DNA from: Eubacterium sp.
GTDB taxonomy: Bacteria > Bacillota > Clostridia > Lachnospirales > Lachnospiraceae
Direction: 5' to 3'
NCBI GenBank assembly: GCA_017430325.1
Contig: JAFRNE010000003.1
Coordinates: 60,954-124,953, forward strand
DNA: 64,000 nucleotides
Below, in pieces: positions 38,134-46,734 of the stretch. Numbering within the stretch: position 1 is the first letter of the stretch; every line of letters begins with the position of its first letter. A program made the translations under genes and the position numbers. The notes under the pieces are model-generated. The model made no database searches. It saw only the letters and a program-made list of their open reading frames with translations, and was not told the DNA's origin.

Positions 38134-38877
38134 ATGAAGAATTGTCCAGTATGCGGAGCACAGCTTCAGGATACCGATATGGTATGTCCGGTTTGTGGAG
38201 CACAGCAGGTAGTAAGTCAGGAAGGTTTTGATCAGGCAGCACAGCAGGTTCAGCAGTATGTTGATCCAGCAATGCAGCAGGCTCAGCAGTATGTTGATCC
38301 GGCAATGCAGTATCAACAGGATCCATATGCACAGAATCAGTATGGTATCGATCCTAATACACAGCCACAGGGTATGGTTCCACCAGCACCAAAGAGTGGT
38401 AACGGAAAGAAGATTGCTATCATCGCTGGTTGTGCAGTAGCAGTTATTGGTATTCTTGTAGCAGTATATTTCCTCTTTATAAAGGGCGGAAGCGGAGCTG
38501 ATTCTCCAAAAGCAGTAGCAAAGAAATGTGTAGATGCACTTTTTGATGGTGATGCAGATGAAGTTTATTCATGCTTCCCAGACGGAATGCTTACAAGTGA
38601 AGAGAAGGAAAGTCTTAAGTCAGCGCTTTCATACATGCAGATGTTCTCAAGCATGATCACTGATGTTAAAGCAGGTTCAGAGAAGAAACTCAGCGGTTCA
38701 GAAGCTCAGCAGTATATTGATCAGATCAAGAGTGAGTATAATATTGATGTAAAAGAAGTTGCTTCAGTTCCTGTAACATATACAATGGAGTTTATGGGTG
38801 CTAAGGAAACTCAGACTATGGATGTTATCTGTGGTAAGGTTGGCTCTAAGTGGTATGTAATCGGCGGAGTTAACTAA
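38134..38877 (+). CDS. Zinc-ribbon single-pass membrane protein with extracytoplasmic domain (paralogue 1)
   Basis: 247 residues. N-terminal zinc ribbon with Cys4/Cys7/Cys18/Cys21 (CPVCG twice), a Gln/Tyr/Pro-rich low-complexity linker (31-85) with a repeated QQYVDPAMQ unit, one membrane helix (94-115), then an external domain of about 125 residues (SPKAVAKKCVDALFDGDADE ... KWYVIGGVN) resembling NTF2-like/DUF4878 folds that are common on small surface lipoproteins. No signal peptide, so cytosolic ribbon and external C-terminus are expected. A 21-base gap to the next paralogue implies one transcript. Function unknown. Confidence 0.75.
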   Translation: MKNCPVCGAQLQDTDMVCPVCGAQQVVSQEGFDQAAQQVQQYVDPAMQQAQQYVDPAMQYQQDPYAQNQYGIDPNTQPQGMVPPAPKSGNGKKIAIIAGCAVAVIGILVAVYFLFIKGGSGADSPKAVAKKCVDALFDGDADEVYSCFPDGMLTSEEKESLKSALSYMQMFSSMITDVKAGSEKKLSGSEAQQYIDQIKSEYNIDVKEVASVPVTYTMEFMGAKETQTMDVICGKVGSKWYVIGGVN

Positions 38878-38898
38878 TCTGCAGACGAGGTGAAATAA

Positions 38899-39666
38899 AT
38901 GGCTAATTGTAATATATGCGGTGCAGAAATACCTGCAGGCGCAACAAGCTGTCCTGTATGTGGAGCTCCTGTAAAGGAAGATGCTGGTTCAAAGTACAAA
39001 CTTTCCGGTGGAGATGATATAACAGGCGGTATCTACGACAGAAATCAGAATCTTGATCCTATGGGATTTGATCCTGCAGCAGGTGATAATTTTGGCTCTT
39101 TCGGAGCTTCTTCATCAAGCTTCGGTGCAGGCAGTATGCCTTCAGGCGGATATGCAGAGCCGGCCAGAGTAAAGAGTAAGTCAGGTGCCATCGTTGCAAT
39201 AGTTCTTGTTCTTCTCTGCGCAGTAGGCGTTGGAGCATATTTCATATTAAATAATCTTCTTTCATCACCTAAGAAGGTGGCGCAGGAATTCATGGAAGCG
39301 TTTGAAGATTACGATACGGATAAGCTTGCTTCATTATTCCCGGCTGAACTAGCTACAGATAATGATGTTCAGATGCTTAAATCAATGTTCGAGATGTACA
39401 AATCATATGGCATCAAGATTAAATTTAAGAATACTAAGTATGATGTAAGTAAGCCTTATGACAAGTCATCTATCAAATATCTTGAGTCAACACTCAGGGA
39501 TGAAGGCTATAACTTAGATGGTAAGATGGACCAGGTTAAGACGGTTAAGATCGACTGTACCATGGAGCTTACATACCTTGGTGAGACCGAGTCAGAAAAG
39601 TATTCCATAACCTTCGTTTGTGCAAAGATTGACGGTGATTGGAAGATCATAGGAGCATTACAGTAA
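38899..39666 (+). CDS. Zinc-ribbon single-pass membrane protein (paralogue 2)
   Basis: 255 residues; same plan as the previous gene: zinc ribbon Cys4/7/18/21, Gly/Ser/Phe-rich linker (35-90), one membrane helix (97-117), then an external domain beginning SPKKVAQEFMEAFEDYDTDK. The external domain is much closer to that of the protein at 39738 (shared pattern YDTDKxASLFPxELA and KIDGxWKI) than to paralogue 1. A terminator follows at 39676. Unknown function. Confidence 0.75.
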   Translation: MANCNICGAEIPAGATSCPVCGAPVKEDAGSKYKLSGGDDITGGIYDRNQNLDPMGFDPAAGDNFGSFGASSSSFGAGSMPSGGYAEPARVKSKSGAIVAIVLVLLCAVGVGAYFILNNLLSSPKKVAQEFMEAFEDYDTDKLASLFPAELATDNDVQMLKSMFEMYKSYGIKIKFKNTKYDVSKPYDKSSIKYLESTLRDEGYNLDGKMDQVKTVKIDCTMELTYLGETESEKYSITFVCAKIDGDWKIIGALQ

Positions 39667-39675
39667 TACTAATTT

Positions 39676-39704
39676 AAAGGACCTACACTATTGTAGGTCT
39701 TTTA
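39676..39704 (+). terminator. Terminator after paralogue 2
   Basis: gacctac (39680-39686) / gtaggtc (39693-39699) extended by AAA/TTT with one bulge and a T4 tail. Confidence 0.65.
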
Positions 39705-39737
39705 ATTTAAAAATAAGGAAGAAGAGGTATATTTAAA

Positions 39738-40547
39738 ATGTCAGACCAGTATAATCCATACGGCGGACAGCCAACAGATCCATACGGCGGACAGCCACAG
39801 CAGAATCCATACGCTCAGCCACAGGCAGATCCGTATGCACAGCAGAACCCATATGCACAGCCACAGGCTAATCCATATGCACAGCAGAACCCATACGCTC
39901 AGCCACAGGCAGATCCGTATGCACAGCAGAATCCATATGCACAGCCACAGGCTGATCCATATGCAGATCCATATGGCCAGGGTAATCCATATCAGGCACA
40001 GGGTATGGCGGCACCTGCCACGAAGAAGTCAAAGGCACCTATTATTATCACAATCTGCGTAGTTCTTGCGGCTGCGATCGCAGTAGGCGTATATTTCCTG
40101 TTCATCAAGAAGGACAAGGATGGTGGTTCAGATAAGGCCGGAAATACACCTAAGGACGTTGTAGTTGCATTTGTAGATGCATTTGAAAACTATGATACAG
40201 ATAAGATCGCATCTCTTTTCCCACCTGAACTTGCAAGTGATCAGGAGGTTCAGTCACTTAAGCAGATGTTTGAGCTTTACAAGTCTATGGGCGTTATAGT
40301 TAAGTTCAAGGATCCAAAGTATGATATCGGTGATGATTATTCAGAGACAGATCTTGAGCAGCTCAGATCAACACTGGAGAGTCAGGGTTATTATATTTCT
40401 GACAAGGTTAAGAATGCTAAGAATGTAACAATCAAGTGTAAGATCGAGACAACCTACAGCGGACAGACAGAGACACAGGATTATAATGCAACACTTATTG
40501 TTTCTAAGATCGATGGTGAGTGGAAGATACTTGCTGCATATCAATAA
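39738..40547 (+). CDS. PYAQ-repeat single-pass membrane protein (paralogue 3, no zinc ribbon)
   Basis: 269 residues. The N-terminal 92 residues are low-complexity repeats of NPYAQPQADPYAQQ in place of a zinc ribbon (no cysteines there). A membrane helix (101-122) leads to an external domain clearly homologous to paralogue 2. The shared outer domain with exchanged cytosolic parts shows duplication with domain replacement. Pro/Tyr/Gln repeats of this kind are often sticky or phase-separating, which is inference. SD gaagagg before the ATG; three bases separate it from the next gene. Confidence 0.75.
   Translation: MSDQYNPYGGQPTDPYGGQPQQNPYAQPQADPYAQQNPYAQPQANPYAQQNPYAQPQADPYAQQNPYAQPQADPYADPYGQGNPYQAQGMAAPATKKSKAPIIITICVVLAAAIAVGVYFLFIKKDKDGGSDKAGNTPKDVVVAFVDAFENYDTDKIASLFPPELASDQEVQSLKQMFELYKSMGVIVKFKDPKYDIGDDYSETDLEQLRSTLESQGYYISDKVKNAKNVTIKCKIETTYSGQTETQDYNATLIVSKIDGEWKILAAYQ
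39800..39985 (+). repeat. Coding tandem repeat (PYAQ units)
   Basis: Units of about 42 bases encoding NPYAQPQ[A]DPYAQQ repeat about four times with high DNA identity. This is prone to slippage, so copy number may vary among strains. Confidence 0.8.
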
Positions 40548-40550
40548 ATA

Positions 40551-41246
40551 ATGCTTGACAAAGATATGAGGGAACCTTTATTCGATTTCCTCGAAGGATA
40601 TTTTTCGAAAATTCGTATAATTGAAGAAAAAGTCATTTACAGATCCAGAGCCGATGTATTGGGCGTCATAGACGGTGCAATAGTCGGCTTTGAGATCAAA
40701 TCAGACAGTGATACCTATGACAGACTGACCTCGCAGGTTAAAGATTACGATAAATACTGCGATTACTGCTATCTTGTCATTGGTAAAAGTCATCTTAAAC
40801 ATGCGGATGAACATGTTCCACCTTACTGGGGAATAATTTGCATATCTGATAAGGATGATATTGTAATGAGCAGAGAGGCGGGCCTGTCTCCGAAGGTGAA
40901 GCTCACGAATCAGTTTCAGCTTTTATGGAGGACAGAGCTTGCAGAACTGCTCAGTATTAATCATCTTCCAAAGTATACCAACAAGAATAAGAAGGAAATA
41001 TCAAAGCTTCTTATCGAGAAGGTAGATAATGATCTTCTCAGAGAGCAGTTTACAGAGTGTCTCTTCGAAAGGGACTATACTGTATTTGATGAGAAGAATG
41101 ATGCGCTTAAGGAAAAGGAGACTGAGACGACCTTCAAAAAGACGAAGACCGGTATCAAAGCAAAACGTAAGCGTACCAGAAAACAGCCTCCGAGGCCTGT
41201 AGGGGTAAAACATGTTATAACCTCAAGGCGCAGGAAGAAGAAATAA
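40551..41246 (+). CDS. sce7726-family protein with PD-(D/E)xK nuclease-like core and basic tail
   Basis: 231 residues, starting three bases after the preceding stop. The first 95 residues (MLDKDMREPLFDFLEG, IIEEKVIYRSRADVLGVIDG, VGFEIKSDSDTYDRL, YLVIGKSH, PPYWGIICI) fit the sce7726 family. Glu26, Asp35, Glu48 and Lys50 are arranged as in PD-(D/E)xK restriction-type nucleases, so DNA or RNA cleavage is plausible but unproven. The C-terminal 40 residues are very basic (KAKRKRTRKQPPRP; SRRRKKK), suited to nucleic-acid binding. Its translational coupling to a membrane protein gene is unusual. Confidence 0.7.
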   Translation: MLDKDMREPLFDFLEGYFSKIRIIEEKVIYRSRADVLGVIDGAIVGFEIKSDSDTYDRLTSQVKDYDKYCDYCYLVIGKSHLKHADEHVPPYWGIICISDKDDIVMSREAGLSPKVKLTNQFQLLWRTELAELLSINHLPKYTNKNKKEISKLLIEKVDNDLLREQFTECLFERDYTVFDEKNDALKEKETETTFKKTKTGIKAKRKRTRKQPPRPVGVKHVITSRRRKKK

Positions 41247-41321
41247 AAAAGAAATAAGACTTGATGGTTTAGTCAGGGGAAAGTCTTTCATCTAAAGATT
41301 TGAAGGTTAGAGGTGTTTGAT

Positions 41322-42665
41322 ATGAAATGCGGCAACTGCGGTTATGAAATTAAATACGGTGACAGAATGTGTCCGGGCTGCGGACTGCCACTGCCTATGT
41401 CAAATTATAAGGACTTCAAGCCTGAAGAGACTTCTGAGAAAGATGAAAAGCCGGATGTGGAAGCTGATGTGTCTGCAAATAAGGAAGATCAGAAGAAGTC
41501 ATCGGATTTCGGTGATAAGAAAGATCAGAAGAAGTCATCAAAGGATTCGGGAGATGAAGTTGATTATTCCTTCGACGAGAGTCTGTTTGATTTGGATGAT
41601 GATATAGTCGATATTGAACCGGAAAATGATAAGAAAGCTTCGGATTCTGATAAAAAGAAAAAAGATAAAAAGAATCAGCTGGTTTATTCGGATGACAAGC
41701 TTCCGGAAGAGGATGATGTTATTGATGCTGAATTCGTTGATATTGATGAAGCGGACAGCTTCAAAGCTCCGAGTACAAAGGTTAAGACTAAGCATGTGCT
41801 GACAACAGGAGATAAGATCACTATTGCCGTGGGAATAGCACTTCTTATCGCACTTATAATCGGTGGTATTATCTGGCTGGTCAATAAGTCCCACAAGAAG
41901 ATGGTTGAGGATAACCGCTTCGGTAAGGAAGAGGTTGAGGGCTTCTTCAATGGTATCTCTGAGCTGGATGAGATGATCAGCTATGACTATGTGAATGGAA
42001 ATAACTGCGATGAAATATATGCTATTGTCGATGAAAGAGTTAAGCTTGCATCAGCATTTAAGAACTTTTCGGTAGACAATATCGAGATCGTGGAGAAGAA
42101 AGAGGTCCATGATGACGTTCTTGATTCAATGATCAACAAGACCGGTCTTGATCTTGACAGGGTATTTATCCTGAATGTCACATTCCGTTATAATGCTGAC
42201 GGAAATGTTCTTCCGGGCAAGGCGATCATCAGAACAGGCAGGACAAAGAAGAACAAGAAATGGTGGGTTGTAAGCTGCAAGATGGAAGATGTTCTTACAG
42301 CTGCTCAGGAATTCATGGATGCTTACAGTAGGATCGATGCTGATGCGATAGTTGATTCCTTTGCTACAGGCGTGTATTCCGAAAAGGACAAGGATGCGAT
42401 CAGAAAAAGCTATAAATATATTATTGCGCCTTTCAATTTCCAGAACGTAAAGTTCAATGCTTACGGTATCACTGAAGGCAGATATAACGAGATAGCTGCA
42501 AACTTCAATGAACCGGACAAGAAATACAGTTCGGTCATAGGCTTCAAAGTTGAGACCTATGGAAAGAACAGCGTTGATGGTGAAAACAGAGTTGATTTTG
42601 ATCTGGTAATGGCACTTGACGGTAATAAATGGAAGGTGCTGACTATCGATTATATAGAAGAGTAA
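41322..42665 (+). CDS. Zinc-ribbon, acidic-linker single-pass membrane protein (paralogue 4)
   Basis: 447 residues from ATG 41322 (agaggtg six bases upstream; the GTG at 41313 overlaps the SD). Zinc ribbon Cys3/6/17/20, a long acidic/lysine linker (25-160) with repeated DQKKSSxDxGDxxD, one membrane helix (about 166-187), then an external region that looks like two NTF2-like units in tandem (AQEFMDAYSRIDADAIVDSF in the second matches the SPKKVAQEFMEAFEDYDTDK start of paralogue 2). Shares architecture with the three genes upstream. Unknown function; the charged linker predicts disorder inside the cell. Confidence 0.75.
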   Translation: MKCGNCGYEIKYGDRMCPGCGLPLPMSNYKDFKPEETSEKDEKPDVEADVSANKEDQKKSSDFGDKKDQKKSSKDSGDEVDYSFDESLFDLDDDIVDIEPENDKKASDSDKKKKDKKNQLVYSDDKLPEEDDVIDAEFVDIDEADSFKAPSTKVKTKHVLTTGDKITIAVGIALLIALIIGGIIWLVNKSHKKMVEDNRFGKEEVEGFFNGISELDEMISYDYVNGNNCDEIYAIVDERVKLASAFKNFSVDNIEIVEKKEVHDDVLDSMINKTGLDLDRVFILNVTFRYNADGNVLPGKAIIRTGRTKKNKKWWVVSCKMEDVLTAAQEFMDAYSRIDADAIVDSFATGVYSEKDKDAIRKSYKYIIAPFNFQNVKFNAYGITEGRYNEIAANFNEPDKKYSSVIGFKVETYGKNSVDGENRVDFDLVMALDGNKWKVLTIDYIEE

Positions 42666-42715
42666 AAGATCAGGATCAGTATTTTATATAAAGATCGTCT
42701 GTCAAGAAAAAATAC

Positions 42716-42744
42716 TTGACAAATATATATAGGTTTATTATACT
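42716..42744 (+). promoter_or_regulatory. Strong promoter of the SRP cluster
   Basis: Perfect TTGACA (42716-42721), 17 bases, TATACT (42739-42744). Transcription should begin near 42751. Confidence 0.8.
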
Positions 42745-42747
42745 TGC

Positions 42748-42781
42748 AAGGTGTGTAAAGAGGTTTTACTTTACACACCTT
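42748..42781 (+). promoter_or_regulatory. 13-bp perfect inverted repeat at the transcription start of the ylxM operon
   Basis: Arms 42748-42760 and 42769-42781 pair perfectly around 8 bases and span the predicted start site. No T-run follows, so it is not a terminator. It is either an operator for a dimeric repressor or a 5'-terminal RNA stem-loop that stabilises the mRNA. Confidence 0.6.
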
Positions 42782-42801
42782 AAATTATCAGGGGACATGT
42801 C

Positions 42802-43158
42802 ATGGAGAAGATCGTTAAACAGGCGCTGCTTTTCGATTTCTACGGAGAGCTGCTGACCGAACATCAGAAAAAAGTATATTATGATGTTATTTCCGAAGAT
42901 ATGTCTTATTCGGAAATAGCTGAGGAGTATAATATTTCAAGACAGGGTGTATTTGATCTTGTAAGAAGATGTGATAAGATTCTCCTTGATTACGAGGAAA
43001 AGCTTCACCTGATCGATAAGTTCAGTAAAGCAAAAGAAAATATAAAGGATATCAGTGAGATAACGGCTGCTCTGAAGGTAAAGAACAGTGATCCGGAGCT
43101 TACTGAGATGATAGAAAAAGTCGAAAAAAGACTCGACGAGATAATCGAGGATTTCTAA
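42802..43158 (+). CDS. ylxM: YlxM/p13-family SRP-associated DNA-binding-like protein
   Basis: 118 residues. Helix-turn-helix of sigma-70 region 4 type (LTEHQKKVYYDVISEDMSY, SEIAEEYNISRQGVFDLVRR) followed by a charged helical tail. YlxM proteins interact with Ffh and SRP RNA and stimulate SRP GTPase activity in streptococci; DNA binding is not established. Immediately upstream of ffh, the standard position. Its HTH also makes it a candidate to recognise the palindrome just upstream, which is speculation. Confidence 0.92.
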   Translation: MEKIVKQALLFDFYGELLTEHQKKVYYDVISEDMSYSEIAEEYNISRQGVFDLVRRCDKILLDYEEKLHLIDKFSKAKENIKDISEITAALKVKNSDPELTEMIEKVEKRLDEIIEDF

Positions 43159-43173
43159 ATCCGGAGGGAAACA

Positions 43174-44508
43174 ATGGCATTTGACAGCTTAAGTGATAAA
43201 TTACAAAATGTCTTCAAGAAACTGAGAGGCAAGGGCATACTTAAAGAGGATGACATCAAGGAGGCCATGAAGGAGGTTAAAAGAGCACTCCTCGAGGCTG
43301 ATGTTAACTTTAAGGTCGTAAAGAACTTCATCAATTCAGTTACTGAGAAGGCTGTTGGCGAAGAGGTTATGAAGGGACTTAATCCCGGACAGATGGTTAT
43401 CAAGATCGTTCGTGACGAGATGACTTCTCTTATGGGAAGCGAGATGACCGAGCTGAAGCTTCTTCCGTCAAATGAGATCACCATCATCATGATGTGCGGT
43501 CTTCAGGGTGCAGGTAAGACAACAACTGTTGCCAAGCTTGCAGGACAGTTTAAAAATAAGGGACGTAAATGCCTCCTTACAGCCTGTGATATTTACAGAC
43601 CGGCTGCTATCAAACAGCTGGAGATAAACGGTGAGAAGGTCGGTGTTCCTGTATTTTCCATGGGAACAGGCTACAAGCCGGTTGATATAGTTAAGGCAGC
43701 CATCTCTCATGCAGAGAAGAATGGTATAAATACACTTTTCATAGATACTGCCGGACGTCTTCATATAGATGAAGAGATGATGGGCGAGCTTCGTGAGATC
43801 AAGGATAATATCCCTGTAACATACACGATACTCACAGTCGATTCCATGACAGGTCAGGACAGTGTAAATGTTGCAACAACCTTCAATTCAGAGATAGGTA
43901 TCGATGGTGTCATCCTTACAAAGCTTGACGGTGATACAAGAGGCGGTGCCGCACTTTCGATCAAGTCGGTTACAGGAAAGCCTATACTTTATGCCGGAAT
44001 GGGTGAGAAGCTTACAGATCTTGAGCAGTTCTACCCTGACAGAATGGCAAGCCGTATTCTTGGAATGGGCGATGTTGAAAGTCTGATCCAGAAGGCTCAG
44101 GAGTCCATAGATGAGGAACAGGCAAAAAGGGTTGAAGAAAAGATCAGAAAGGCTACATTTGATTTCAATGATTTCCTTGAGCAGATGGAGCAGATGAAGA
44201 AGATGGGCGGTCTTTCATCAATCCTTGGAATGCTTCCGGGAGCCGGAAAGCTTAAGAATGTCCAGATTGATGAAGATGCTATGAACAGACCTAAGGCTAT
44301 CATTTATTCAATGACAGCTGAAGAAAGAGCAAATCCGGATCTTCTGAATGTAAGCAGAAAGAACAGGATCGCTAAGGGCGCCGGTGTTGATATCGCTGAG
44401 GTCAACAGATTCGTCAAGCAGTTTGAAGAATCACGTAAGATGATGAAGCAGATGTCCGGTATGATGGGCAAGAAGAAAAAGCGTGGCATGATGCCATTCG
44501 GATTCTAG
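43174..44508 (+). CDS. ffh: Signal recognition particle protein Ffh
   Basis: 444 residues. N domain (1-95, four-helix bundle), G domain with P-loop GLQGAGKTTT (about 108), DTAGRL, TKLDGDTRGG, then a methionine-rich M domain (from about 300) ending GMMGKKKKRGMMPFGF. Binds signal peptides and SRP RNA and docks with FtsY. Follows ylxM by 15 bases with SD cggaggg. Confidence 0.98.
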   Translation: MAFDSLSDKLQNVFKKLRGKGILKEDDIKEAMKEVKRALLEADVNFKVVKNFINSVTEKAVGEEVMKGLNPGQMVIKIVRDEMTSLMGSEMTELKLLPSNEITIIMMCGLQGAGKTTTVAKLAGQFKNKGRKCLLTACDIYRPAAIKQLEINGEKVGVPVFSMGTGYKPVDIVKAAISHAEKNGINTLFIDTAGRLHIDEEMMGELREIKDNIPVTYTILTVDSMTGQDSVNVATTFNSEIGIDGVILTKLDGDTRGGAALSIKSVTGKPILYAGMGEKLTDLEQFYPDRMASRILGMGDVESLIQKAQESIDEEQAKRVEEKIRKATFDFNDFLEQMEQMKKMGGLSSILGMLPGAGKLKNVQIDEDAMNRPKAIIYSMTAEERANPDLLNVSRKNRIAKGAGVDIAEVNRFVKQFEESRKMMKQMSGMMGKKKKRGMMPFGF

Positions 44509-44512
44509 TTTA

Positions 44513-44541
44513 AAATTTCTAATTTGGTAAATTAGAGATTT
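44513..44541 (+). other. Hairpin between ffh and rpsP
   Basis: 13-base arms (44513-44525 / 44529-44541) pair with one mismatch-type pair around 3 bases. AT-rich and without an adjoining T-tract; may be a weak attenuator or mRNA-processing site before the highly expressed rpsP. Confidence 0.4.
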
Positions 44542-44580
44542 ATATAAATTATATTTTTAATATTTAGGAGGTCATTTAAA

Positions 44581-44826
44581 ATGGCAGTTAAGATCAGATT
44601 AAGAAGAATCGGTTACAAGAAGCACCCATACTACAGAGTAGTAGTTGCTGATTCAAGATCACCAAGAGATGGAAGCAGTATCGCAGAGATCGGTACTTAT
44701 GATCCAAATCAGGAGCCAAGCGTAGTAAACATCAATGCTGAAGAGGCTAAGAAGTGGCTCGCAAATGGTGCACAGCCAACAGAAACTGTTGCTAAGCTTT
44801 TTAAGGTGGCTGGAATAGAGAAATAA
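44581..44826 (+). CDS. rpsP: 30S ribosomal protein S16
   Basis: 81 residues, AGGAGG before the ATG. Begins [20 protein letters not shown] with the S16 signature [20 protein letters not shown] and [11 protein letters not shown]. Early-assembly 30S protein. Strong codon bias. Confidence 0.98.
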   Translation: MAVKIRLRRIGYKKHPYYRVVVADSRSPRDGSSIAEIGTYDPNQEPSVVNINAEEAKKWLANGAQPTETVAKLFKVAGIEK

Positions 44827-44846
44827 ATAACCGGAGGTATTTGTTA

Positions 44847-45074
44847 ATGAAGGAATTGGTTGAAATCATTGCAAAATCTCTTGTAGATTCGCCTGATTTG
44901 GTAGTTGTTACAGAGACAACAGATGCAGATACAATAACTATCGAACTTAAAGTAGCACCTGAGGATATGGGCAAGGTTATCGGCAAACAGGGTCGTATAG
45001 CTAAATCCATAAGAACTGTAGTAAAGGCTGCGGCATCAAAGGGTGATAAGAAGGTTATTGTAGACATCAAATAA
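44847..45074 (+). CDS. khpA: KH-domain RNA-binding protein KhpA
   Basis: 75 residues from ATG 44847 (ggaggt eight bases before; the TTG at 44841 is too close to the SD). Single KH domain with the GxxG loop in KVIGKQGRIAKSIRTVV. Small RNA-binding protein that pairs with KhpB/EloR in Firmicutes. Stands between rpsP and rimM as usual; ends at a terminator, so rimM-trmD may be separately transcribed. Confidence 0.95.
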   Translation: MKELVEIIAKSLVDSPDLVVVTETTDADTITIELKVAPEDMGKVIGKQGRIAKSIRTVVKAAASKGDKKVIVDIK

Positions 45075-45085
45075 TTTGGGAATAC

Positions 45086-45112
45086 GGCCGCGCATGAAGG
45101 CGCGGCCTTTTC
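45086..45112 (+). terminator. GC-rich terminator after khpA
   Basis: ggccgcgc (45086-45093) / gcgcggcc (45100-45107), 6-base loop, T4. Between it and rimM (45113-45188) an outer tttacat/atgtaaa pairing and an inner accga/tcggt pairing could fold, but no promoter is clear. Confidence 0.85.
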
Positions 45113-45188
45113 CATAGTTTACATCTCGGGCGTGATAATTTCAGACCGATTCTTTCGGTAATCTAAAAATGTAAATTTAGGAGATCAA

Positions 45189-45698
45189 ATGACAGATAAA
45201 TTTCGTATAGGTATTATTACAAAAACTCATGGGCTTAAAGGGGAGATGGCTGTATTTCCGACGTCGGACGATCCGGAAAGATACAGCGAGCTGGAGAGGT
45301 GCTTCATAAAGCGTGGAAACGATTATATCGAGGTTACCTGCAACAGCTGCAAATATATGAAAAATACGGTAGTACTCGGTTTTGATGAGATAAAGTCGAT
45401 CGAGGAGGCTGAGAAATATATAAAATCGGAAATATATGTAGACAGGAAAGATGCGGTTCCTCTTGAGGAGGGAGAGTATTATATGGCTGATATCCTGGGC
45501 TTCAAGGCGGTTCTTGAGGACGGTACAGTGATCGGTACTCTTGAGGATTACATGGATACACCTGCTCAGACTATACTCATCATCAAGGCTGAAAGCGACG
45601 GACGACAGATAATGATCCCTGACGTTCCGGAGTTCGTCAGAGAGATAGATGAGGAAGAGAAAACAATAGTCATCAGACCTGTGAAAGGAATGCTGTAA
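45189..45698 (+). CDS. rimM: Ribosome maturation factor RimM
   Basis: 169 residues. N-terminal beta-barrel ([20 protein letters not shown] ... [11 protein letters not shown]) and C-terminal PRC-barrel ([44 protein letters not shown]). Binds S19 and helps 16S 3'-domain maturation. The stop codon TAA shares its last A with the trmD ATG, so the two are translationally coupled. SD taggaga. Confidence 0.96.
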   Translation: MTDKFRIGIITKTHGLKGEMAVFPTSDDPERYSELERCFIKRGNDYIEVTCNSCKYMKNTVVLGFDEIKSIEEAEKYIKSEIYVDRKDAVPLEEGEYYMADILGFKAVLEDGTVIGTLEDYMDTPAQTILIIKAESDGRQIMIPDVPEFVREIDEEEKTIVIRPVKGML

Positions 45699-46579
45699 TG
45701 AGATTTCATGTTTTAACACTGTTCCCGGAGATGATAGAAAATGTATTTAAGGAAAGCGTAACCGGAAGGGCGCTTGAGAAGGGAATAGTTTCGCTTGAAA
45801 CAATAAATATCAGAGATTTTGCTAATAACAAATATAAGCATGTTGATGATTATATTTACGGCGGAGGTTCGGGTATGCTCATGCAGGCCGAGCCTGTTTT
45901 TCTTGCGTTTAAGAAAGCTCTGGAGAACGCAGAGATTACATATGATGAGTATGTTGAGATGATTAAAAACAATAACGATGAGATAGGGGAAGAACCCTCT
46001 GGTAATGATGTTGAACAGGAGAGTGAAACAACGGCAGAACTGATCATTGAAGAAGATGAGCCGGCTGCAGAGACTGATACAAGAAGAAAACCACGTGTTC
46101 TCTATATGTCGCCTCAGGGAAGAACCTTCAGTCAGAGTATGGCTGAGGAACTGAGTGCCGAGGAAGATGTGATAATACTCTGTGGTCATTATGAAGGAAT
46201 AGATGAGAGAGCGATAGAACTGATAAAGCCGGAAGAGGTATCTATCGGTGATTTTGTTCTTACGGGCGGTGAGCTGGCTGCTTCCATAATCATGGATTCG
46301 GTTACAAGACTGCTTCCGGGAGCTCTTGGAAGCGATGACAGTGCGGTTTATGAATCCTTCTATGATGGACTTTTGGAATATCCGCAGTACACTCGTCCTG
46401 AGGAGTATATGGGACTAACGGTCCCTCCGGTACTTCTTTCCGGACACCATAAAAATATCGAAAACTGGCGTCATGAGCAGGCTCTCGAAAGAACAAAGGA
46501 GAAGCGTCCTGACCTCTATGAAAAATACATGGAGCTTCATCCTCCGAAGCCTGATAAAAAACGTAAGAAAAAAGTTTGA
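45698..46579 (+). CDS. trmD: tRNA (guanine-37-N1)-methyltransferase TrmD
   Basis: 293 residues, overlapping the rimM stop by one base. SPOUT enzyme that makes m1G37 to prevent +1 frameshifting. [71 protein letters not shown] (trefoil knot) and [10 protein letters not shown] are standard. An acidic insertion of about 43 residues (about 88-130, rich in Glu/Asp/Thr) interrupts the region before YMSPQGR, making it longer than the usual 240-250. A lysine-rich tail ends the protein. Confidence 0.96.
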   Translation: MRFHVLTLFPEMIENVFKESVTGRALEKGIVSLETINIRDFANNKYKHVDDYIYGGGSGMLMQAEPVFLAFKKALENAEITYDEYVEMIKNNNDEIGEEPSGNDVEQESETTAELIIEEDEPAAETDTRRKPRVLYMSPQGRTFSQSMAEELSAEEDVIILCGHYEGIDERAIELIKPEEVSIGDFVLTGGELAASIIMDSVTRLLPGALGSDDSAVYESFYDGLLEYPQYTRPEEYMGLTVPPVLLSGHHKNIENWRHEQALERTKEKRPDLYEKYMELHPPKPDKKRKKKV

Positions 46580-46734
46580 TAATTCTGTGAAAATCAACAT
46601 TTTTATCCGGGTTTGATGTATACTTGAAATATGATTTTTGATCGGCACAAAAAGCTTTTAAGCTTGGTTTAAGGCTGGGATGATAAAACTCATGTTACAG
46701 GTATTTAATATAACTATTTTGGTGAGGTGTTCAG

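Noticed and set aside
39790..39985. Regular DNA repeats resembling a CRISPR array
   Set aside because: Units are contiguous, in-frame PYAQ codons without unique spacers.
41247..41290. Terminator after the sce7726-type gene
   Set aside because: Only a 7-bp stem with a long loop and no T-tract.
45113..45188. rimM leader as a ribosomal-protein-type regulatory RNA
   Set aside because: Only 7-bp and 5-bp pairings are visible; too weak to call.
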